The notes under the pieces are model-generated. The model worked only from the letters and a program-made list of their open reading frames with translations, had not been told where the DNA came from and ran no database searches. A stretch of 64,000 nucleotides of DNA, taken from the NCBI GenBank assembly GCA_009760855.2, contig WPIO01000010.1:6747501-6811500 (forward strand). The letters are read 5' to 3'. The translations under genes and the position numbers were made by a program. Source of the DNA: Cristatella mucedo. Taxonomy: Eukaryota; Bryozoa; Phylactolaemata; Cristatellidae. Below, piece after piece: positions 44,690-58,348 of this stretch (positions are counted from its first letter, which is position 1; each line of letters begins with the position of its first letter).

Positions 44690-44795
44690 AAACAGCCTCA
44701 TTTTTCTTTTTATTAGCCACACCCTTAGAGCCCTTGCGGCTCTCACTGCTCCACACTGCCCTCCCCCCCCCCGGCTAGCAGCGACCTATACGAGA
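44690..44795 (-). mobile_element. SINE1-like fragment, very degraded
   Basis: CAGCCTCATTTTTCTTTTTA, AGAGCCCTTGCGGCTCTCAC and a C-run; resembles the 3' half of SINE1 only. Confidence 0.35.
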
Positions 44796-44823
44796 TTATC
44801 TGCTGCAGGACTTCGCATGACGA

Positions 44824-44862
44824 AGCGGTAAGGTGCTCGTCAAGTTTGAGCGCCTTACCGCT
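44824..44862. repeat. Inverted pair of tRNA-like SINE heads (hairpin)
   Basis: AGCGGTAAGGTGCTC (44824-44838) and GAGCGCCTTACCGCT (44848-44862) pair at 14 of 15 positions around a nine-base loop. Both arms match the A-box side of SINE heads. Confidence 0.6.
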
Positions 44863-45153
44863 GGGCTACGACCCAGAGACTACGATGGAGAGCATAATGC
44901 TCACGCAACTATCTTATCTTCGCGCATCGCATGGGCGGATAAGTACTAAACATGCTTCCTCGTGACACTATTAATAATGAACAGCCTTAACTCGTAATAA
45001 ACTGACTTTTTAAGACAATTATTCGTAGCTTTTGTAGCCCACGAAGCATTAGTTTGTTGACTTTACGAGTTGCAATTCGCAGTTGCAACATTGCCCCTAG
45101 CTGAGATACGTGTTTATGGTATTTCTCTACGCGATACAAGTAATTTACTCTGG
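44863..45153. other. Unassigned DNA
   Basis: Nothing recognised. Confidence 0.3.
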
Positions 45154-45312
45154 TTTGGCCCAGGGGTTATGGTGCTCGCCTTTAACGACCAAGGTCAAGA
45201 TGCTCACCTTTTAAGATTGAGGTTGTGGGCTCGAACTCCATGGTAAATGTGAAGCGCCTAGATAGAGATTCAATTCTCTTAAGGCACTTTACAAATGAAT
45301 TACACGTTTTTA
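45154..45312 (+). mobile_element. SINE2 copy
   Basis: TTTGGCCCAGGGGTTATGG and GGTGCTCGCC tRNA-like head, GTGGGCTCGAACTCC at the B box, then AAGCGCCTAGATAGAGATTC, CTTAAGGCACTTTACAAAT: a LINE-A-type tail. The head contains a partial internal duplication (GACCAAGGTCAAGATGCTCAC). Confidence 0.65.
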
Positions 45313-45844
45313 TTTTTATTTTTTATTCTTTGTAGCTCATATTTTTTGGACATCCATTTCTAATCAAATAAATCCGTTTGGTAGAATTTGGAATTACTAC
45401 TTCGAAATCAAAGCCTACGAGTTTGATTAAGATAAACCCATGCATACATATTTTAAGGACGTGAAGTTTTTTGCTATCATCAGAAGACTCCATAGGCCAT
45501 CTTACGAATAACTCATCAGTTCTCTTCTAATATACTTGCATCTAGCGTAAGTCGATTTCCGTAGCTACACCATTAAGTATGTGCGAAAATCACGCGGTCC
45601 TCATATTTTTAAAGTTGTTCTCTACTCCTAATGCTCGTCTTGACTCAGCCAGTGGCTACAATATACATCTTCTTAGATCTTCAGAGCATTGCTGCGCATG
45701 CGCTGTGTAGCATTTTTCAGAAACGATCACCGTTAATGAGTAGAACTTCTTTTTTTCCCGTCGAAATTGTTTAGTGGTCAAAATTTATTATAAACGCATA
45801 GAAAGAAATCCTGGCTGAGTGCGTGCCAGCAAGCGCCGATGTCT
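45313..45844. other. Unassigned AT-rich DNA
   Basis: Nothing recognised. Confidence 0.3.
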
Positions 45845-46668
45845 TGTGCTCGACATTTAGGTGTCGTTTTCGACAGCTGCCTCAATTTTAAAAGCTTCAT
45901 TCAGAACACTGCTTCTACAGCTAGCCATCACGTTTGATCCCTATCTAAGATTAGCAGCTGTCTTCCACAGTGACTTATTAAAAATTTAACTAGCTCCTTA
46001 GTTTTGTCTCGGCTTAATTATTGTAATTCCCTTTTGGCTGGGCTACCAAAGAAAGCAACTAGGCCACTGCAGCTGACTATGAATATGGCCGCAAGGCTAG
46101 TCTTACAGTCCCAGAGGTTTGAGCACGTGTCTCCTCTGCTAAAAGAGCTAGGATGGATGCCAGTTGAGCAACGGATGCAGAGCAAAGTTCTTACGCTGAC
46201 CCACAAGGCCCGCCACGACTTGGCTCCTTTGTACCTAACTGAACTGCTGCACCAGTTTCAGTCTCTTCGCGCCCTCAGGTCCTGTACGGACAATAAATTA
46301 GCCGTTCCATTCCTCCGCTTAAATATTGTTGGCGACAGAAGCTTTAGCTCTGCAGGTCCTAGACTTTGGAAATACCTTCCACAATTCTTACGCAACGACA
46401 ACTACTCTCCTACTGCCGATAATGGCTCATCCTTTACAGCGGTCCTGAGCTGCTACTTCCATGCTACTCACTACCTCAACTGCTCTCCGGACTCTGCTAT
46501 GCTTGCCACTTTCTCTTTGTTGCGTGTGATAAAGTCTGTTGGCTACCGAATGCGTACCGAAAGCCGCTTAGGCTGTGAGAGAGCTATACAAAACTCTCCT
46601 GCGTAACACCGTCATAGTCTTTATGACTCTGTGGAGTTACAGAAGGAGATACATTACATTGCATTGCA
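45845..46668 (+). mobile_element. LINE-B, longest copy (RT thumb and C-terminus)
   Basis: From about 45845 a HLGVVFDSCLNFKSFIQNT segment with a few stops, then a 200-codon open frame (46004-46606) including SRLNYCNSLLAGLPKKATRP, AARLVLQSQRFEHVSPLLKE and GDRSFSSAGPRLW, ending AIQNSPA. The 3'UTR ends in GAGATACATTACATTGCATT. This part of the RT ORF is intact; the catalytic YADD region is not present. Confidence 0.82.
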
Positions 46669-47617
46669 GCGCTAGCCGTTTTGCATCTAACGCGGTCCAA
46701 AGCTTGAGCTGCGGCAATTTGCGCTTGACAAGAAAGAGGAGACGACGGCACCGCTGGCAGCGGTCAATACCTGTCCGCCGCTCTGTGGTTAGAGCCGCGG
46801 CTACGGACAGCGGGACAGAACATTGGAGCACTTGCCCAAAAGGAAACTGTCTGCAAAGCTGTTGAAACTCGATTCTGTGAACGGATGACATTACGTTCTT
46901 TTGGAAGTGAGGATAGCATCCCAAATTAATGCTGCGCAGACGGTGGCGAGCACGCCATTGCCCTCGCACAGGTTGCAATTAGCTCTCTTAACGGTACCCA
47001 GACGCTCGTTCGGATGCGCTCATATTTAGCCATAGCCATGGCTCCTTCCGCCGCTGGCTTTAAGCTCTTGGCCTCTCTAGATTGACAAGTGCTCTCCACC
47101 TGGCGGCCGATCCTTGAATGGCGCCCAAGGTATGAGACAGGCAATTGGACAGCTCGCGATCGTTTGCACCAAAGGTTACCTCGCTAACGCTGCTGCAGTA
47201 ATGTGCACCTGCAGTGCACATTGAAGCGGTCTAATGCCACGCGGCGAGAATGACTGACTACCCAGCTCGGCGTCCGACCGCTGGCTTTAGTCTTTCGTCC
47301 AGAAGGCTACACAAAAGCTGCATTCGAAATTTAGTCGATTTCTTTTCTAAATGTTTACGCTACACCGGCGTCATTCGCTCAGGCCCCGCATGGCCGGTGG
47401 CGGATTCGTGTCTTGCGCTCTTGTCTGCCAAACAGCAAGGAAACCGCCTAACAAGGTAACAGCGGCTCGCCTCAGGATGGTACACTGACATTTGAGCGGC
47501 AAACAATGTTGCTCGGCCAAAAATTTGAACACGGGACAAGCAATCCGTAGACTCCGGCGATACCGACCGCGCGGTATTGTTGGCCCTGCGGAGCCACCTA
47601 GTAAAATGAATCAATAA
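46669..47617. other. Unassigned intergenic DNA
   Basis: Short frames on both strands; none recognised. Confidence 0.3.
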
Positions 47618-47748
47618 ATGTAATTCATTTGCACAGTGCTCAAGAGAACTTAATCTCTATCGAGGCACGTTACATACACCGCAGGGCTAAAGCCCACGAC
47701 CCTGAGGCGGTCAAAGGCGAGAGCTCCGTACCGCTGGGCCATTGGCAT
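47618..47748 (-). mobile_element. SINE2 copy
   Basis: Minus-strand head with CGGTACGGAGCTCTCGCC and GGGCTTTAGCCC at the B-box position, then a LINE-A-type tail (GTGCCTCGATAGAGATTAAG). Confidence 0.6.
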
Positions 47749-49159
<1,411 letters not shown>

Positions 49160-49545
49160 CAATTTATCTCCGTCTGTAATCCTCAAAAGCCCTAAAGACC
49201 GTGTGGGTGATACGCAGGAGAGCTTTGCATAGCGCACTCACAGCATAGGCGGCTTTCGGGATCCGTTAGCCAATAGACTTCATCTCACCTAACAAAGAGA
49301 AAGTGGGAAGCATAGTAGAATCAGGAGAGCAGCTGAGATAGTGAACAGCATGGAAGTAGCAGCTCAACACGGCTGGAAAGGATATGCCGCATTCGGCAGC
49401 AGAAGAGTAGCCGTCGTTGCGTAAGAATCGTGGAAGTGAGATACTCAGTCTAAGACCTGCAGAGCAAATGCTTCTGTCGCCAACAATATTTAAGCGGAGG
49501 AATGGAATGGCTAATTTATTGTCCGTACAGAACCTGCCGCCGAAG
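49160..49545 (-). mobile_element. LINE-B 3' fragment
   Basis: AATTTATCTCCGTCTGTAA, CTTTGCATAGCGCACTCACAG and CTTCTGTCGCCAACAATATT match the minus-strand form of the LINE-B 3' end; frames are broken. Confidence 0.72.
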
Positions 49546-50417
49546 AAAGCCCACCGGTGAGCATCAACTAACGGCGACGTCGCACCTTATGCTAAGCAGG
49601 TCCTGTTTTGAGTAGCCCATCCAGGGACAGCTCTTAGTCACAACGAAAGTAGCAGCGGAATAGTCAAAAGTATCGCGGAGAAGTCAGGTAAAGGTCCGAA
49701 GCACCGCGGTTGGAGTCGCACCGAGGCCGCTCTCTAGCGCGGGGTGCTTTCGCCCTCGATTCGGTCTGAGCGGAGCGTGCGCGGCAAGCTCGCGCGATGT
49801 GCAGTAGGCATTCCGAGTGAGTGCACCTGTCAAAACTCCCAGCGTAACGAGGGTAAAAAGAATGCTAATAACAATAAGTGAATGTCCAGCACTCTCGAAG
49901 ACTTAAACGACTCTTCTCGAGCGCTCTAAATATGCCAATATGAAATGACGGCCTCCTCAGCTGAAGGCTTGGGGGCAGAACGAAGAAAATACCTGGCCCA
50001 TGGCCCCTTGCTACTCGGACAGCTTGTGTATGCATTATGCCCCACTGAGCACTCGTCCCGAGAGCGATTAGACGAACCCGTAAATTCAGGTTTGCAACAA
50101 AACAGCGTTCGGCTCGGGGTATTTCCGTCGGGAGCTACGCTTGGGAACATAGCCAAGCGCCCACGCGCTCGACTCGCAGTCCCCGCGTGGACGAACAGCG
50201 GACTATTTACAGTGGGCGAGGAGGAGGTGTTCTCGCGGCTCTTCCGCGATCGTAGCACCGCGCTACTGAATGAGGCGATACGCCACCGGTCCGGTAGATC
50301 ATGGCATGCGCTCGCCGACCATCGCCCGGCCATTGCTGCTGCTGCTTTATTGTGCGAAAAATCTACCCACCAGGCGACAAGGTCTTGCCAAATCAGCGGC
50401 AGCGTGCACTCATGGCG
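49546..50417. other. Unassigned, moderately GC-rich DNA
   Basis: Overlapping plus (179 codons, 49945) and minus (135 codons, 49926) frames with no recognisable motif; the plus frame ends inside a LINE fragment. Not called as genes. Confidence 0.3.
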
Positions 50418-51310
50418 TAGTCACCACGAACGAGCTAAGCCACCGTTTGTACGCCGACGACACGCAGCTGTGGCTGACCTTTGATCCTATTCTACCTTAC
50501 AGCGCATCCAACTCTCTCAGTTCCCTTGCAGTTCGCATTGCTTACATTCTTACCTGGATGCCAGGAAATGTTCTCAAATTGAATTGCAATAAAACTAACT
50601 CTTCTAGAGGGACTTGAACATTGTAAAGCCTAGCCTACAAAATGGCCTTGGCCAACGTCTCTCCTGCGGCCTTCGCGAAGCCTGGGTTTCATGTTGCCAA
50701 ATGATCTTTCACTAGATGACCACATCCGCTGAACAGGCTAGTCTCACCACTTTCAATTACCTAACAATGAAGAGATTATTTCGGGCCTTGCTTAGATGCG
50801 GATATCTCAGCCAAGCTAGTCCGTGCATTTATGACAACTCGTCTAGACTTCCGTAACTCACTACTCGCAGGTCTACTTGCCTGAGCACAAAAACGCCAAA
50901 TGTCGGTGCACACCCTGAAGCTAGGCTGCTCTATCGTGAACGTCACAAATGCCACATCACACCACTTCTTATCGATTTTTTCCAGCTCTCCATCAAGAAG
51001 CGTATCGACCTCAGGGTCCCTCACTCTCTCACTCCGGCAGACCTATCGGAAATACCTCCTTGTCAAGCTTCGCATCGTACTACCACTTTGCGGACGCTGC
51101 TGATTGTTTGAGTCGTTACCAACCTGAAATTCCTTGGAGACCGTTCCTTCAGTGCACATTCTCCCGAAGCTCGGAACTCATCCCCCAACTGACGTCACTG
51201 CAGCCCCTGAAAGAAGCAAAACCCCATCTGTTGCTCGTAGCATTTACTCGGTCCGAGCGAAATGTCCTATCTTTGCTCATGCGTACTGCACTCTCGCATG
51301 TTTTAAATAA
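50418..51310 (+). mobile_element. LINE-A-related RT fragment, diverged
   Basis: 50430-50610 encodes NELSHRLYADDTQLWLTFDP, then SNSLSSLAVRIAYILTWMPG: the catalytic YADD and the following region. Later frames give the thumb (AFMTTRLDFRNSLLAGL) and C-terminal pieces (LPKLGTHPPT). More diverged from the long copy than the others, so an older or sister lineage. No 3' tail was recognised. Confidence 0.68.
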
Positions 51311-51897
<587 letters not shown>

Positions 51898-51899
51898 GT

Positions 51900-52353
51900 G
51901 CTAATTTCGGCGCGCAGCGTCGGCTCGCCGCAGCCGCCGTGAACCAGACGGTCCGGCTCGCGGCTCTGCAGCGCGAGACCGACGCGCCGAACCCCGCCCC
52001 TGCCGGCGCCTCGACCTCGACGCCTGCGCTGAGGCGCGTCGGCTGCTCGAAACTAGCGGTCACGTGTATCGGCCCAGCCTTCTCACGAGAGACCGGCGCC
52101 GGAGTGCACTCGACGCTGCCCGTTCGCGCGCGACGCAGGGCGAGCCAGGCGGCGCCTATGCGAGAATCTTTGAAGTAGAGTGGCGAGCGGCGCCTTCGGG
52201 TGGCTACTGCGGAGTGGTCCGGTCAATTAAAAAAGCGTCCGCTGGTCGTCGACGGCGCCCCGACTCGAGCTTACCGATTTCGAGTGGTCCCGCCTTCTCT
52301 GCGAGGCCCGTCCGTTCAACAATCGGACGCATGCCTATGCATCGGGTTCCTGG

Positions 52354-52412
<59 letters not shown>

Positions 52413-53612
52413 AACGAGCGCTGGCCAACGCAGCCGTCAGTGGCGCCAGCGCTCCAGCAGATAATAACATTATAACAATCGCTACAACGAAAAAATCCTC
52501 AGCGGCTCTCTGGCGGAAGCGGCGGCGGCGACGGCGGCGCTCAATACACCAGTCGTCGCTGCCGCCGCCGCTGCGGCCGGTTGGAGCCGGCGAGACGCCG
52601 GGTTAGCCTGTGCGAAGCGACGTGCGGCATTCTGGGGCAAGTAGGCGCATTGCGTAGGCGATTCGGCGCCCGAAGGTCGCCGCATTACCGGCGGCTACTC
52701 GGCAACGCGCCCGTTCACGACGAGCACGCCGCTCTGCCCTCGAGCGGTAATCTACGCGTGCACCGGGCGCGGCGACGTCGCCTCAGTCGCCGCGCTTCAG
52801 GCGAGTCGCAGAGTCGCAAGTTTTACGAGACGTCGCCACGTGAGACGGGACGGCTACCGACCGGGACGCTCCGATGGCCTGCTAGTGCGGGCGGAAGCTC
52901 TCGCGCCGCGCTCTCGCGCCGCGCGCACGTCCAGGACGGCGGAGCTCCTTCGAGCGAGCTAGCGAGCGGTGCGCGCGCGGGGGCGGTGGCGGGGGCGGCG
53001 GCGGGGGAGCGCTCCGAGCCTTCGCCGCCTCGGTCTGGCTGCTCGCTCAAGCAGCCTTGCGGGCACGTCCGAGTAAAGGTCAGCTGTGAGGACGACGAGT
53101 GTCGGGCGTCCCGCTGCTTCGCACCGACCGCCAGTCGCATCGTGCCGCTCTCGCGCGCGACCTTCCATGCGCTCGCTCTCTCAAGCCGGGATTTGATCCG
53201 TTTAGCGCGGCCAGAGTCAACAATTCAATGCTCAGCATTAGCAACGGATACGACGCTTGAGACATATTAGATCGGACAGTGCCGTCGAAAGATATTTCAT
53301 TAGCGTCCCCGCGGTACAAATCTTCGTAATTAGGAGTCGCTTTGCGCCGAGAGAGGACCCGTTGCTATTAATACAAACAGAGAGGGACAATATCTTAGCA
53401 TTCACTTTTCCTACTACGGTGCACTAATTGCTGCGAAAACTTCGAAGCACCTGATGTTCCGTCAGGTCGGCTAATTAACGCGGAGTCTAGAGCACGTTTG
53501 ATCGATAATCGTGGGAAGAATAAACCCAGCCGATGGGCGGCGCCCGCGCGCCGGCTCGGCGCTAGCCGCGGCGCAGCTGAGAGCCGCGGTGCCGCTCAGT
53601 CGCGGTGCTGAT
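51900..53612 (+). promoter_or_regulatory. CpG island upstream of the GC-rich gene (promoter/5'UTR candidate)
   Basis: Very CpG-rich DNA from about 51900 through 56300. It includes GCT(19) at 52355-52411. Frames here (Ala/Arg-rich, 52064-52606 and 52581-53270) overlap frames on the other strand and carry no motif. It may hold the promoter and 5' leader, or an upstream exon, of the plus-strand gene at 53613. An acceptor-like AATAAACCCAG lies at 53518-53528. Confidence 0.4.
52355..52411. repeat. (GCT)19 trinucleotide repeat
   Basis: 57 bases, uninterrupted; inside the CpG island. Confidence 0.97.
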
Positions 53613-54388
53613 ATGAACGGAGGCGGACACGAAGCTGGCGATGAGTGCCGCAGCAGCAGCCGCCACGTCAGCGGCGGCCAACGCTGCGACAGCAACCGAG
53701 GCGTCTACTGGCCGCCCGAGCGCGAAGCTGATGCCTATGGCGACGGCGACGCCAGTGAGTCCAGCGCAGCCGCCGCTGCCGCTGCCGCCGCCGACGCCCC
53801 TTCTCGCCGGCGACGCTCCAGCTGCGCGCCCGACGGCTACGTCGCGTCGCGGAAGCACAGCGCTCCCGCCCTGATCGAGAGCCGAGGGCGCGCCGCGTCA
53901 GAGGCAGCTCGGCGGCACTCGCAGCCGCGACGTCCGTCGGGCTGCCGCGACTGCGCGCCGCCTGGCGGCGGCGAACGGCGCGATTCGCGCTCGCTCGGCG
54001 ACATCACCGACTCGGACGAGTGCTCATGTCCGACGGACGGCGAGGCGCCCTGCTCGTGCTCGAGCCACAATCACCGCAGCCAGCGTCGCCGCCAGCAGCG
54101 CCGGGGCAGCCAAGCCGCCGTCGTCGTCGAAGAGGCTGCGGCGGCGTGTGACGGACGGGACGATGGCGAAGCGCGCGGCGGCGGCGACGGCGGCGCGCGA
54201 TCGGGCTCGGACGCCGACTCTGACGATCTGGAGCCGTGCTGCTCGCACGACGGAGGCTTAGGCACCGGCGGCGGCAAAGAGGCGCGTCGCCGCAGCTCGA
54301 CCGACTGCCGCCACTGCAGCCGCGTGATGGGCTACGTCGCCGGCAGGCAGCGTCTGTCGCTGCCCATCGAGAACCGGCGAGGCAGCAG

Positions 54389-54419
<31 letters not shown>

Positions 54420-55067
54420 CTGGCCTTGCCCGACCAGCAGCGGGCGGGCAAATGCAAGGTGCACCAGCGATCCAAGACCCTCGCCAGCCTGGGCGTGCCC
54501 CGCGAGGCGACGGGAAGCGGAGGAGGCGGCGGCGGCGACCTGAGGCTCGCTCGCGAGCGCTCGCCGTCGACGGAAAAGGACGTTTGGCAACGCGTCAAGG
54601 CCAAGATCAGCAAGTACGTCTTTTCTCCCAACATACACTGCACCGATGGTAAAATGGCTTTCCTGCTGAATCATGAGTGGGCCAGCAACAGCGACCTGGC
54701 AGACGGCCGCCAGGCGGCGCAGATGTCAACGTCGCCGCCGCCGCCGACACCACAGCAGCAGCGAAGCCGCCTGCGCCAGTACCGCAAAGGGCGAAGCGTG
54801 GAGGTCGACCGCGTGCTGCCGAGAGCCGACGCCGACGCGTTCGCGGTGGCGGCGGCGGCGGTGGCGCCTCGGCGCTCCAGCTGCGACTGCAACGACAAGC
54901 CGGATGGCGGCGGCAAGGCGTCGCCGATCGGTAGCCGTTCGGCTGCCGCAGACATCGTGATATCGGCCGAAATGGACGCCGAGGCTCTGGGTCGCGCCTT
55001 GCAGGACATGCTTCTCAACGCTACCGCGGCTGCCGTCGACAAGCCGCAGGCGCACTCGCTCGGATAG
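53613..55067 (+). CDS. GC-rich, largely disordered protein of unknown function
   Basis: A 485-codon frame from ATG 53613 to stop 55065-55067; the frame is open back to 53502 with no other ATG, so an upstream exon is possible. Predicted product 484 residues, rich in Ser, Arg, Ala, Gly and Cys. Repeated basophilic-kinase/14-3-3-like sites are visible: RRHSQP (100-105), RKHSAP, RRDSRS, RRRSST and RQRLSLP. Cys/His clusters occur (ECSCP, PCSCSSHNH, CRHCSR). The only stretch of ordinary composition is 323-362 (DVWQRVKAKISKYVFSPNIH, then CTDGKMAFLLNHEW), which may be the conserved core. A helical tail, SAEMDAEALGRALQDMLL, is near the C-terminus. There is no signal peptide or membrane span. Supporting context: CpG island upstream, AATAAA 341 bases after the stop. 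I do not recognise the family; the large poly-Ala/Gly runs are partly trinucleotide expansion. Confidence 0.62.
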
Positions 55068-55430
55068 ACGATAGCTCTGCGCCGCCGCCGCCGTCGCAGC
55101 TGCGCGTGCCAGCTGCGGCCGCGGCGACTCGGCACGGTCGCGGGAAAAACGGAAGCTGCTGCCGCCGCCGCCGGCCCAGTCGGTGGCGGCGGCGGCAGCG
55201 ACGGCAGAGTCGAGGATTCGCGCTAGAAACGCGTCACAAAACGACCCGCGGAGCAAATGAAAATGAAGCCCCGGTGAACGCGCTGGCGCGCCCCCGCCGG
55301 GCACTCGGACGTTTCGGTTTGCTTTGGCGCACTTTTTACACTGTCTCCCATTAGCCTAGTTAGTCACGTTTCGGTCAACAGCTCCAGCCTGAAGCTGACA
55401 GCTTCAAAATAAAAGCGCAAGTGTTACACC
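55068..55430 (+). other. Probable 3'UTR of the GC-rich gene
   Basis: Runs from the stop codon to just past the AATAAA at 55408. GC-rich at first, then ordinary composition. Confidence 0.5.
55408..55413 (+). terminator. Candidate poly(A) signal
   Basis: AATAAA in TTCAAAATAAAAGCG, 341 bases past the stop, followed by a GT-rich GTGTTACACC. Confidence 0.6.
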
Positions 55431-56440
55431 TCGGCTGCGACAGGCGCCGCTCGTGAACGCCGTCTGTGCACGGGGAACGCGCCCCGGCGAGGATTCGCGG
55501 CCTGATCGAGCGGTGGCTCTAACGCGGCGCTCGGCGCTCCTGCTTCTCTGAGCCGCGGCGCAGCGTAGCAGTGGAGTGAGTGTAGCGGCTTCGGCTGGCG
55601 AGCATCCGCGGGCGCGCGGCCATTACCGACCAAAAGGCCGCACTTAATTGGCGCGCTCGCGTTCGCTTCGACCGCGGGTCGCCAGCGCTCGCTCGACTCG
55701 GCGGAATGTCGAGCATCGCACGCCGCACGCACGCTGCGCTCGCAAGCATTAGAGGAGCAAACAGGTCGCGCGCAGCCGCGCATACTTCCCGCGGCGAGGC
55801 ATCGCGGAGGCTCCCGCGTGACGTCCAGCAGCCGACGCAGCGGTAGCGGCGGCGCGGCGGCGGCGGCGGCTCAGGCGAGTCCCGCTGCGCCGCCGGCCGA
55901 CGCGGGCGATCCGCGGCGAGCGCGCGGCGTCTGCTCAGCTCGCGAGAGGGCGGGCGCGCGCAGACGCACCGGCAGCGCACGCTTCCCACCCGTCCCTCGC
56001 GCCCGCCCGTGTGCGGGTAATGGGCACGCGTTCGACATGTCGCAGTTCGACGCGCCGCTTAGCGTACTTGCCGGGCGTCGTACCGGTGCCCAAAGAGCCC
56101 AGAGGTGGATGCACATCGTGCGGCACTACGCAGAAACCCGCTGCGTTCGCTGCGTATTTTTTAGAGCGCCGGTAGAGATTCTCTCAGACCGATTGCGTGC
56201 AGGCCCGAGACGGAGAAACGCGACGCCCACCGTCGTCGTAGCAGCTTGCATCGACGTGGCTGAACCGTCGCGATAAGTTTGACTGCCGGGATTGCTACGC
56301 CAACCAGCGAAGGGCCTTCAAGCTAACGTTCAAAGCCCAGAGTCTCCACGTTTACCAAGTCATAGCCCGTGCTTTTAGGGATTGCGACATACGACGTCGT
56401 CTTAATCTTCATTCAGCCTCACGGAAGGCACCATCATGGG
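55431..56440. other. Downstream half of the CpG island, unassigned
   Basis: Still CpG-rich to about 56270. Frames on both strands overlap and are Arg/Ala-rich. A divergent or neighbouring promoter is possible. Confidence 0.3.
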
Positions 56441-56525
56441 ATCACACACACACATGCGCATGGGGGCAAACACACACACACACACACATGCATGCACACA
56501 CACATGCATGCACACACACATGCAT

Positions 56526-56579
<54 letters not shown>
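56441..56579. repeat. (CA)n with CATGCATG interruptions
   Basis: CA dinucleotides, interspersed ACATGCATGCACAC units, then a pure CA run to 56578. Confidence 0.95.
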
Positions 56580-56581
<2 letters not shown>

Positions 56582-58055
56582 AAAAGGGCTTCGATTTTTA
56601 AATGTCTGCAGAGTGAGCGTGCGTCCGTTGCGGGAAGCAACTGCTTTTATTAGAAAAGACGGTGCGTATACCCCAGCTGCAGGTAGGAAGGAAGTGATCA
56701 AAAGTCGGAAACCACGTGAGAATGATTTATGCAGCGCGCTTTAGAAAGGAACTAAATCTAGGGGTTCCTCTTTGAGCGCCGAGGCAGCGGCGAAACCGTT
56801 ACGACGCTACCTCGATGAGCATCGATTAAGCGGCATAAACAGTCCACGAGTAAGCGCATAACATAGCATGCGATAATAATAGCCCGTAATGCAGCACGTG
56901 ATGATAATATCGCGTCCAAAAGGCACGCGGATACTGCGAGCTAAGAACAAGCTTCGGCTAGAACGGACTCATTGCAGTCATATAGGCAGAATCGGGGATT
57001 TAAGCGAGCGATGGGCGGACTTTCGTAGCGGAGGCACTGCATAGCGCAATTATATCTAGTGGGATTCCGTTAAACGAGAGCCATCGCGCTGCTCTTATCA
57101 CTCCGATTGATGAGTGCAGTTCACCATTCTACGCGCACGACTAACACGGTTGTTTATTATAAGTGTTGCGAAGCGTACAGCCGATGTAGTGTCGAGGATG
57201 AGAAACAGGGCTGGTGCCACTCGGAGGAGCTATCTTAGCCCATGCGTAGTACTCGCAAGCTCGTTAGCTTGACGCTTGACGCTCATTCGTGCGAGAGCTA
57301 CCCGTGCGCTGCGCCTGCTGTTTATTGAGACGCTATCAAAAAGCCCGAAAGAGGTTAAACTGCACCAATAGTTTTCCAGGCGTTTACAATCATTTGAAAG
57401 TCTTGCAGCAGCGTCCAGCGATGCATTATCAGAATCCTCAAATGAGCAGTTTGCAATGACTAAACCTGCGGCGATCTTCTCAAGTCGGCCTTGTGGACGG
57501 AAGTAGCGACGAACGTTCGACCTATGGACATCGAGTCCAAAAGTGCTTCCGCCATTGCGTAAGAAATACTAACCCGGCGCTAATTGCAAGAGCATAGGCT
57601 AAATAACGTGCTCGCTACACACCGAAGCAGCTGGCCAGTCTGCATTGGCTTAGCAGGCACTTTTTTATCTGCAGTCCTTCGCATTGGACACTTGACATGC
57701 TCTCCCTAAGTGTCGCGGATCTTCGTCTTCTAATTTCCTGCGTAATCAGCAGCGCTGCAATTGCTCTTCGACAAGTCTTTGGAAATGCAGGCAAGTAACG
57801 ACGCGGCGTCGATGCGTCGCAGTGGTGACTCGAATCCGTAAGGTTAAAAAGCGTCCCGGTGCGTTGAATCGGTCGCATGCGCGCGCATTAGACGGTTCAG
57901 TGTCGCGCTACCAGCGATTAACCAGCGGTGCAGCACCATTGCAGCTCTGCGCCACCGAGATTGCCGCGGTGTCGCATCGCAGCTGCAGCGCGACCGCGCC
58001 GCCGTGACAAGGACGCGGCTTCGGCCGCTAAGGGGAGCGTTGCGCAATCTCTTCC
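56580..58055. other. Unassigned intergenic DNA
   Basis: No recognisable gene or repeat. Confidence 0.3.
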
Positions 58056-58348
58056 CTACGCAACGACATCTATTCTCCTGCTGCCGGCTATGGCGCATCC
58101 TTTCCGGCCATCCTGAGCTTCTACTTTCGTGGTACTCACTACTTCAACATCTCTCCTGACTCAGCTACGCCTCTTGATTTCTTTTTGTTGCGTGAGATTA
58201 AGTCTGCTGGCAACCGCATGCGAACCGAATTCCGATTAGGTTTGGAGAGCGCTATAGAAAACTCTCCAGAGTAGCACCCACGTACTCTCTGTGGCTTTGT
58301 GGAGTTACATACGGAGATACATTACATTGCATTACATTACATTAAATC
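58056..58348 (+). mobile_element. LINE-B 3' fragment with ATTAC tail
   Basis: TACGCAACGACATCTATTCT, CTGCCGGCTATGGCGCATCC (degraded C-terminal codons), AGAGCGCTATAGAAAACTCTC, TGGCTTTGTGGAGTTACA and a GAGATACATTACATTGCATT tail with further ATTAC units to about 58345. Confidence 0.75.

Noticed and set aside
49926-50484. Overlapping 135- and 179-codon frames
   Set aside because: No motif; the plus frame runs into an RT fragment in the wrong frame.
52064-53270. Ala/Arg-rich plus-strand frames upstream of the GC-rich gene
   Set aside because: They overlap opposite-strand frames and the GCT repeat, with no domain; treated as promoter/leader.
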